From positions 1-11,502 of the forward strand of contig JACQFK010000576.1 of NCBI GenBank assembly GCA_016200125.1: a stretch of 11,502 bases of DNA, given 5' to 3'. Source of the stretch: Planctomycetota bacterium. Lineage in GTDB: Bacteria > Planctomycetota > MHYJ01 > JACPRB01. The notes beneath the pieces were generated by a model. It made no database searches. It had not been told where the DNA came from and saw only the letters and a program-made list of their open reading frames with translations. How positions within the stretch are numbered: the first letter of the stretch is position 1; each line of letters begins with the position of its first letter. Positions 6,734 to 11,502 of the stretch are shown here, one piece after another. The position numbers and the translations under genes were made by a program.

Positions 6734-6808
6734 GTCGCCGCGGGCCGGGAAGGATGTTGGAATTCCGACCTCCGCGTTTACGGTAAGAGTCAGAGTGGGA
6801 GGTCGATG

Positions 6809-7981
6809 ATGAAGGCGATCCTGGCGCGGGCGTTCCTCGCATCCCTGGCGATGGCCTCCGCCGCCGCGGCCCAGGCGGTCGACGAGGCGAAGGTCGACCA
6901 GGCCATCAAGAAGGGCGTGGAGTTCCTCCGGACCGCCAAGACCGACTTCCACAAGGGCAACTGGAATTCGGACGAGCTCATCCTCTGGACCTTCATCCAC
7001 GCGGGCGTCGCCCAGGATGACCCGAAGCTCAAGGGCCTCCTCGATACCGTCCTGTCCCGGCCCCTGGAGCGGACCTACAAGGTCGCCCTCACCGCCCTGT
7101 GCCTCGAGGAGATCGACCGGGTGAAGTACCAGGAGAAGATCGCGCAGTGCGGGCAGTTCCTGGTCGACAACCAGTGCAAGAACGGGCAGTGGAGCTACGG
7201 CAGCCCCACCGAGTTCGTCAAGGACGTCAAGGTGCCGACCCAGCCCAAGGCGGTCGCCTCCGCGGGGGGCTCCTCGGGCCCCGGCGCGACCCTCGCCAAG
7301 GACGGCAAGCCCAAGGTCCTCCAGCACGTGGCCGTGAAGAAGATGAAGGACGGCCCCGACGCCGGCGACAACTCGAACTCCCAGTACGCCGCGCTCGGCC
7401 TGCGTGCCTGCTTCGACGCGGGCGTCACCCTCCCCGAAGGCGTCGTCCTGCTCGCGGTCAAGTGGTGGCGCGAGAGCCAGTTCAAGGACCCCAAGAAGGA
7501 CGCCAAGGACAAGCCCGCCGTCGCCTCGGGCACGGCCCTGAGCGGCAAGGTCGAGGGCTGGAACTACAAGGACGAGAACGCCCAGGATGCCAAGCCGCCC
7601 TATCACGCCATGACCGCCGGCGGCGTGGGCGCCCTCGTGATCTACGACTACATGCTCGACCGGAAGTGGAAGGACGACTCGTTCGTGAAGGGCGGGATGA
7701 ACTGGCTCACCGTCCACTACCAGATCCAGGCCTGGAACACCTACTACCTCTACGGGCTCGAGCGGGCGGCCATCCTCTTCGGCACCGAGAAGATCGGCGA
7801 CCACTTCTGGTACGCCGAGGGCGCCGACGCCCTCGTCAACGCCCAGCATCCCGACGGCTCCTGGGGCAAGGACAGCGACTGGTTCAACACCACCTGGGAC
7901 ACCTGCTTCTCCGTTCTCTTCCTCCGCCGCGCCACCCGGGCGCTGGTCGCGAGCGAAGACCGGGCGAAGCTGAAGAAATAG
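6809..7981 (+). CDS. Secreted prenyltransferase/squalene-oxidase repeat protein 2
   Basis: 390 residues from the second of two adjacent ATGs (6806 and 6809). GGGAGG lies six bases before 6809 but only three before 6806, so 6809 is preferred; the difference is one Met. Signal peptide to about residue 21 (Ala-rich, AAAA before Q22). The toroid motifs are NGQWSYG (125-131), GDNSNSQYAALGLRAC (186-201), KWWRESQ (218-224), YHAMTAGGVGALVIYDYML (265-283) and HPDGSWG (347-353) with WDTCF (363-367). The first linker (132-185) is rich in Lys, Gly and Ser and has KPKV, as in other copies, but lacks the RDFG tetrapeptide of copies 1, 3 and 4. The second linker (225-248) is Lys/Asp-rich. Ends with a charged tail EDRAKLKK. 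Probably cotranscribed with the gene before it, 75 bp away. Confidence 0.87.
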   Translation: MKAILARAFLASLAMASAAAAQAVDEAKVDQAIKKGVEFLRTAKTDFHKGNWNSDELILWTFIHAGVAQDDPKLKGLLDTVLSRPLERTYKVALTALCLEEIDRVKYQEKIAQCGQFLVDNQCKNGQWSYGSPTEFVKDVKVPTQPKAVASAGGSSGPGATLAKDGKPKVLQHVAVKKMKDGPDAGDNSNSQYAALGLRACFDAGVTLPEGVVLLAVKWWRESQFKDPKKDAKDKPAVASGTALSGKVEGWNYKDENAQDAKPPYHAMTAGGVGALVIYDYMLDRKWKDDSFVKGGMNWLTVHYQIQAWNTYYLYGLERAAILFGTEKIGDHFWYAEGADALVNAQHPDGSWGKDSDWFNTTWDTCFSVLFLRRATRALVASEDRAKLKK

Positions 7982-8054
7982 CGCCGTTCCGATAATTTCC
8001 GTACCGAAACCCCGGCCCGCCTCCACGGGTTGAGAGGAAGTACAGGAGGATCCC

Positions 8055-9221
8055 ATGACCCTGAGCGCCGCCGTGTTCGCACTCTGCCTGAGACTCCAGG
8101 ACGCCAAGGCCGCCGCCCCGCCCGTCGACGAGGCCGCGGTCGACGCCGCGATCAAGAAGGGCGTGGCCTGCCTCCGCACGGCCCCTTCGCCCGGCGCCCA
8201 CGCGGGGATCAAGGATTCGGACGAGCTCATCCTCTGGACTTTCGTGCACGCCGGCGTCCGCGAGTCGGACCCGGACTTCCAGAAGTACTTCAAGAAGATG
8301 CTCGAGGGGACGCTCGAGAAGACCTACAAGGTCGCCCTCCAGGCGATGATCCTCGAGGAGATCGACCGGGCGAAGTACCAGGAGCGGATCGCCCAGTGCG
8401 CGCAGTTCCTGGTCGACAACCAGTGCCTGAACGGCCAGTGGTCCTACGGGACGCCCACCGCCTTCGCCGACTCCGTCAAGGTGCCGGAGAACAAGTCGGT
8501 CGCGACGCCGGCGCCCGCGGCGGTCCCGGGCGGCACGCGCGACTTCGGCGCGGCCGAGCAGAAGCAGAAGCCCAAGGTCCTGCAGAAGGTCCCGGTCAAG
8601 AAGCAGAAGGACGGCCCCGCGGCGGGGGACAACTCGAACACCCAGTACGCCGCGCTCGGCCTCCGCGCCTGCCACGACGCGGGGATCGTGATCCAGGACA
8701 CGGTGCTCGTCCTCGCGGTGAAGTGGTGGCGCGAGAGCCAGCAGGGGGAGGTCGACAAGGACGGCAAGGCGGTCGCCACCGGCGGCGCCGAGAAGTCCGA
8801 GGGCTGGAACTACAAGGACAAGGCCTCCCAGCCGGACAAGGCGCCCTACTCCGCGATGACCGCGGGCGGGACCTCGAGCCTCATCCTCTACGACTACATC
8901 CTCGGCCGGCGCTGGAAGGAGGACGTCCACGTCAAGCAGGGCATGGCCTGGCTCGCCCAGCACTGGGCGATCAACCGGAACTACTACTACCTCTACGGCC
9001 TCGAGCGGACCGGGATCCTCTTCGGCGCCGACAAGTTCGGCGACCACTACTGGTATTCCGAGGGGGCGAAGTTCCTGCTCAAGGACCAGAACGCCGACGG
9101 CTCCTGGGGCCACCGGACGAAGCCGGAGGAGAAGGACCGGGCCACGCAGGACACCTGCTTCGCGATCCTCTTCCTCAAGAAGGCTACCCGTCCCCTCGTC
9201 GCCAGCGAAGACCGGAAGTGA
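8055..9221 (+). CDS. Prenyltransferase/squalene-oxidase repeat protein 3 (weak signal peptide)
   Basis: 388 residues from the ATG at 8055, which has an excellent AGGAGG five bases upstream, so the start is secure. The N-terminus is odd for this family: MTLSAAVFALCL has a short hydrophobic core, no positive residue before it, and a possible cleavage after DAKA (16-19). Export may be less efficient, or the copy may be retained. Family blocks are present: NGQWSYG (126-132), RDFG (162-165), KPKVLQKVPVKKQKDG (172-187), GDNSNTQYAALGLRAC (191-206), KWWRESQ (223-229), GWNYK (250-254), NADGSWG (346-352) and DTCFAILFL (366-374). H331, D366 and C368 occupy the conserved positions. The first linker is longest here and contains a Pro/Ala run (151-158). 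A 295-bp spacer follows, so this may close the first transcription unit. Confidence 0.88.
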   Translation: MTLSAAVFALCLRLQDAKAAAPPVDEAAVDAAIKKGVACLRTAPSPGAHAGIKDSDELILWTFVHAGVRESDPDFQKYFKKMLEGTLEKTYKVALQAMILEEIDRAKYQERIAQCAQFLVDNQCLNGQWSYGTPTAFADSVKVPENKSVATPAPAAVPGGTRDFGAAEQKQKPKVLQKVPVKKQKDGPAAGDNSNTQYAALGLRACHDAGIVIQDTVLVLAVKWWRESQQGEVDKDGKAVATGGAEKSEGWNYKDKASQPDKAPYSAMTAGGTSSLILYDYILGRRWKEDVHVKQGMAWLAQHWAINRNYYYLYGLERTGILFGADKFGDHYWYSEGAKFLLKDQNADGSWGHRTKPEEKDRATQDTCFAILFLKKATRPLVASEDRK

Positions 9222-9270
9222 ATCGGGCTATTGACGGACAGTCCTAGAGCGAAATCCGACCCTACCGGAA

Positions 9271-9293
9271 GCCTCCGGCCCTGCGGCGGAGGC
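9271..9293 (+). terminator. GC-rich hairpin after array gene 3
   Basis: GCCTCCG (9271-9277) pairs with CGGAGGC (9287-9293) across a 9-base loop, about 50 bases after the stop codon of gene 3. There is no T run after it on the plus strand, so it is not a canonical intrinsic terminator; it could still stop transcription or protect the 3' end of the message. Confidence 0.35.
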
Positions 9294-9390
9294 ACACCCG
9301 AATCGCCGCGAGATTCGTCCCGCCGGCGCAAAAAAGACAGTCAAGGACAGGCGCGCCAGGGGTCTGCCTGAGGACTTTCGCTGACGGTTT

Positions 9391-9422
9391 TTCAATAGCT
9401 CAATGGCCCGATGACTCGATCC
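9391..9422. repeat. Degenerate 8-base tandem repeats
   Basis: Four units in a row, TTCAATAG, CTCAATGG, CCCGATGA and CTCGATCC, follow a loose YYCRATRR pattern. The 8-base period differs from the 7-base unit of the repeat at 3477-3572. It may be a small minisatellite or chance; function unknown. Confidence 0.4.
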
Positions 9423-9516
9423 CGGGTTTCCGTCACCTTGGCCCGCCCCCGCGACGTAGTAAGTAGACAAGATTGCGGACGCCCCCGGGGGGGGCGCCGC
9501 CGTTTGGAGGGGATCT

Positions 9517-10683
9517 ATGAAGGCCGTTTTTGCCGCCGTTTCGCTTCTCATCCTGGGGTCCCTGGCGCTGGGCCAGGACCAGTCCAAGATCGACCAGGCC
9601 ATCCACAAGGGCATCGAGTACCTGAAGACCGCCGACTCGCCCGGCCATCCCCACTCCAAGGCGACCCATTCGGACGAGCTCATCCTCTACACGTTCATCA
9701 TCGCCGACGTGCCCCCGACGAACGCGCGCTTCAAGGCGCTGCTCGAACGGGTGCTTTCGGACGAGCCCTACCAGACCTACAAGGTCGCGCTCCAGGCGAT
9801 GGCGCTGGAGGAACTCGACCGCGTGAAGTACCAGAACCGCATCGCCTACTGCGCGCAGCACCTGATCGACAACCAGTGCCAGAACGGCCAGTGGTCCTAC
9901 GGCACGCCGACCACGGCGCCGAAGGACGTCCCGACGGGCGTCGCGTCCGACGACAAGGCGGAGAAGCCCAAGCCGGTGACCGGCGCGCGCGACTTCGGCG
10001 CCGGCGCCCGGCCGCCCAAGCCCAAGGTCGTCCGGAAGATCCCGATCAAGAAGCAGCGCGACGGCGGCGCCTCGGGCGACAACTCGAACACCCAGTACGC
10101 GGCGCTCGGCCTCCGCGCCTGCTACGACGCGGGCATCCTCATCCCCGAGGAGACGATCGCCCTCGCGGTGCGCTGGCTGAACGAGAGCGCCCACGCGATC
10201 GAAGGCGACAAGGCCGGGGCGGGCGCCGTCCAGTCGACCCCCGGCGAGACGCCGGGCAAGCCCCAGGGCTGGGGCTACAAGGCCGCGGGCGACGGCAATC
10301 CCTACGGCTCCATGACCGCGGGCGCCACCGGCGCGCTCACGATCTACGACTACATGATGAAGAAGGACTGGAAGAAGAACCCGATCGTGAAGAACGGGAT
10401 GGCCTGGCTCGGCAGCCACTTCGCCGTCGCCAACAACCCGGGGAAGGGCACGGAGTGGCTGGAGTACTACCTCTACGGGATCGAGCGGGCCGGCGTGCTG
10501 TTCGGGACCGACAAGATGGGGACGCACGACTGGTACAACGAAGGGGCGAAGTTCCTCCTGGACGCCCAGCAGGCCAACGGGTCCTGGTCGGGCCGCGAGG
10601 CGACCTGGGACACCTGCTTCGCCATCCTCTTCCTCAAGAAGGCGACGAAACCTCTGGTGGCGTCCACGGACGGCAGAAGGTAG
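9517..10683 (+). CDS. Secreted prenyltransferase/squalene-oxidase repeat protein 4
   Basis: 388 residues from the ATG at 9517, with GGAGGGG four bases upstream. Signal peptide 1-19 (MKAVFAAVSLLILGSLALG), cleavage before Q20. The fold motifs are NGQWSYG (123-129), GARDFG (156-161), KPKVVRKIPIKKQRDG (168-183), GDNSNTQYAALGLRAC (187-201) and QANGSWS (352-358) with WDTCFAILFL (364-373). It is the most divergent complete copy in otherwise fixed blocks: HAG becomes IAD (62-64), KWWRES becomes RWLNES (219-224), GDH becomes GTH (335-337), and an insertion NNPGKGTEWLE (306-316) precedes YYLYG. The first linker carries repeated Lys-Pro. It starts a second group of array genes after the 295-bp spacer and is followed 34 bp later by the next copy. 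Confidence 0.88.
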   Translation: MKAVFAAVSLLILGSLALGQDQSKIDQAIHKGIEYLKTADSPGHPHSKATHSDELILYTFIIADVPPTNARFKALLERVLSDEPYQTYKVALQAMALEELDRVKYQNRIAYCAQHLIDNQCQNGQWSYGTPTTAPKDVPTGVASDDKAEKPKPVTGARDFGAGARPPKPKVVRKIPIKKQRDGGASGDNSNTQYAALGLRACYDAGILIPEETIALAVRWLNESAHAIEGDKAGAGAVQSTPGETPGKPQGWGYKAAGDGNPYGSMTAGATGALTIYDYMMKKDWKKNPIVKNGMAWLGSHFAVANNPGKGTEWLEYYLYGIERAGVLFGTDKMGTHDWYNEGAKFLLDAQQANGSWSGREATWDTCFAILFLKKATKPLVASTDGRR

Positions 10684-10717
10684 AATCCCGGGCTTACTTC
10701 TTCCAGGAGCGGAACTG

Positions 10718-11502
10718 ATGCGCCGGATCGCCTTCGCGCTGACCCTCGTCCTTCCCGTCCTCTCCGCCGCCGGACAGGACCAGAAGGGCTTCGACACGGT
10801 CGACCAGGTCAAGGTCAGCCAGGCCATCTCGGCGGGCGTCGAGTACCTGAAGAAGACGCCTTCGCCCGGCACCCACCACGAGATGGCCAACACGGACGAG
10901 CTCGTGCTCCTCACGCTGATCGAGGCGCGCGTGCCCGACAACGACCCCGCGATCCAGAAGCTGCTGCCCGGGATCCTGGCCGCGCCCCTCGAGCGCACCT
11001 ACAAGGTCGTCCTCCAGGCGATGGCGCTCGAGGAACTCGACCGGGTGAAGTACCAGGACCGGATCTGGCAGTGCGCGCAGTACCTGGTCGACAACCAGTC
11101 CTCCACGGGGCAATGGGGCTACGGCCAGCCCACGGAGGCCGTGAAGAACGTCCCGACCGGCGGCGGAAAGACGGACGTCGCCTCGGCCGGCGCCCGGCCG
11201 GTCACGCCGGAGATCCTGGCCGCCATGGCCGCCGGCGAGCGGATCAAGCCCCGGGTCATCCGGAAGCTGTCGGTCACGAAGACGAAGGACGGCGTGGCGG
11301 GGGACAATTCGAACAGCCAGTACGCCGCGCTCGGCCTGCGCGCCTGCCACGACGCCGGCATCAAGATCCCGGCGGCGGTGGTCGACCTCGCCAAGAAATG
11401 GTGGTACGACACCCAGCATCCGGCGACGGAGGCCGGCGGCGCCCAGGCCAAGAAGGTGAACCCCGGCGTCGCGAGCGGTCCGGGCGGCGGGCCCGACCTG
11501 CC
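10718..11502 (+). CDS. Secreted prenyltransferase/squalene-oxidase repeat protein 5 (C-terminus outside window)
   Basis: 261 residues visible, starting at the ATG at 10718 with AGGAG eight bases upstream. Signal peptide MRRIAFALTLVLPVLSAAG with cleavage near residue 19. Present are ANTDELVLLT (57-66), YKVVLQAMALEELDRVKYQ (95-113), TGQWGYG (130-136, first QW motif with altered flanks), GDNSNSQYAALGLRAC (195-210) and KWWYDTQ (227-233). The Cys following DNQ is Ser here, as in copy 1 it is Ala. The first linker has a unique Ala-rich helix-like insert (TPEILAAMAAGERI, 163-176) in place of RDFG. The second linker is Gly-rich at the edge. Only 34 bp separate it from gene 4, so the two are probably cotranscribed. 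The second QW motif and DTC lie beyond the window. Confidence 0.87.
   Translation, partial: MRRIAFALTLVLPVLSAAGQDQKGFDTVDQVKVSQAISAGVEYLKKTPSPGTHHEMANTDELVLLTLIEARVPDNDPAIQKLLPGILAAPLERTYKVVLQAMALEELDRVKYQDRIWQCAQYLVDNQSSTGQWGYGQPTEAVKNVPTGGGKTDVASAGARPVTPEILAAMAAGERIKPRVIRKLSVTKTKDGVAGDNSNSQYAALGLRACHDAGIKIPAAVVDLAKKWWYDTQHPATEAGGAQAKKVNPGVASGPGGGPDL

Larger units (their letters stand above)
9222..9516. other. Intergenic region between array genes 3 and 4
   Basis: The longest spacer of the array, 295 bp, with no convincing gene, tRNA or small ORF. It holds a GC hairpin at 9271-9293, a run of six A at 9330-9335, a set of degenerate 8-base repeats at 9391-9422 and, just before the next gene, a C/G-rich tract around 9481-9500. 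A promoter for the gene at 9517 would be expected here, but I find no hexamer pair with good match and spacing. Confidence 0.6.
5570..11502 (+). repeat. Tandem array of five QW-repeat paralogue genes
   Basis: Five genes in the same orientation (starts at 5570, 6809, 8055, 9517 and 10718, the last cut) encode proteins of one family, colinear over their whole length. All share SDEL or equivalent near residue 55, the YKV..QA..LEE.D block, NGQW.YG, GDNSN.QYA.LGLRAC, and in complete copies GW.YK, AMTAG, Y.Y.LER and DTCF near the C-terminus. This is the product of repeated gene duplication followed by divergence in two linkers. Gaps are 75, 73, 295 and 34 bp. Confidence 0.93.

Noticed and set aside
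6809..7981. Class II terpene cyclase (squalene-hopene cyclase) function for the array proteins
   Set aside because: No DxDD motif at a cyclase-like position and length is about 60% of a squalene-hopene cyclase; only the QW-repeat fold is shared.
8076..8087. Possible lipoprotein Cys (FALC) in the N-terminus of array copy 3
   Set aside because: The residue before Cys is Leu, not Gly, Ala or Ser, so it does not fit a lipobox.
5513..8293. A 926-codon open frame on the minus strand across three array genes, and a 609-codon frame at 2549-4378 on the plus strand
   Set aside because: Both are antisense shadows created by very high GC at third positions. Their translations are Val/Gly/Leu/Ala-rich without domain motifs, while the opposite strand has recognised families with ribosome sites.
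8628..8683. Near identity (54 of 56 bases) between array copies 3 and 4 around the DNSN block, suggestive of gene conversion
   Set aside because: The protein block is almost invariant and codon choice is extremely biased, so such identity is expected without conversion.
9399..9470. tRNA-like stretch with CGATCCCGGG
   Set aside because: No acceptor, anticodon or T-arm pairing could be assembled on either strand.

Overview
The window is GC-rich DNA with strongly G/C-ending codons, and most probably comes from a bacterial chromosome. A tandem family of secreted squalene-cyclase-like (QW-repeat) proteins, a PF12831-type FAD oxidoreductase and GC-rich intergenic mini-repeats together suggest Planctomycetota or a relative. 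This assignment rests on family resemblance only; there is no rRNA or other marker in the window.

Left half (1-5119, minus strand): a six-gene operon reading right to left. The order is a GntR/UTRA repressor, a SIS-domain sugar-phosphate protein, a Gfo/Idh/MocA oxidoreductase, a short-chain dehydrogenase, an FAD oxidoreductase and a ROK sugar kinase that runs off the left edge. Three junctions are ATGA stop/start overlaps, and the Gfo/SDR junction overlaps by 22 bp. The only gap (SIS to Gfo, 3461-3574) is filled by an inverted pair of heptamer repeats. A promoter with a palindromic operator candidate over its -10 sits immediately upstream of the GntR start, which implies autorepression and an almost leaderless mRNA. 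The gene set suggests uptake-linked catabolism of a sugar or amino sugar: phosphorylation, isomerisation or cleavage, and several oxidation steps. The substrate is not identifiable.

Right half (5188-11502, plus strand): a divergent cluster of one mini-paralogue (121 aa) followed by four complete paralogues (387-390 aa) and a fifth cut by the right edge. The complete ones have a signal peptide (weak in the third), QW-type repeats (NGQW.YG and DGSWG..DTCFA motifs), an almost invariant GDNSN.QYA.LGLRAC block and two linkers that differ in every copy. They look like exported alpha/alpha-toroid proteins without the DxDD acid motif of squalene-hopene cyclases, so they are probably not classical terpene cyclases. 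Spacing suggests two transcription units: genes at 5570, 6809 and 8055, then genes at 9517 and 10718 after a 295-bp gap.

The best candidates for something undescribed are the tandem QW-repeat array with its diversified loops, the truncated family member at its head, and the regulatory region between the two divergent units.
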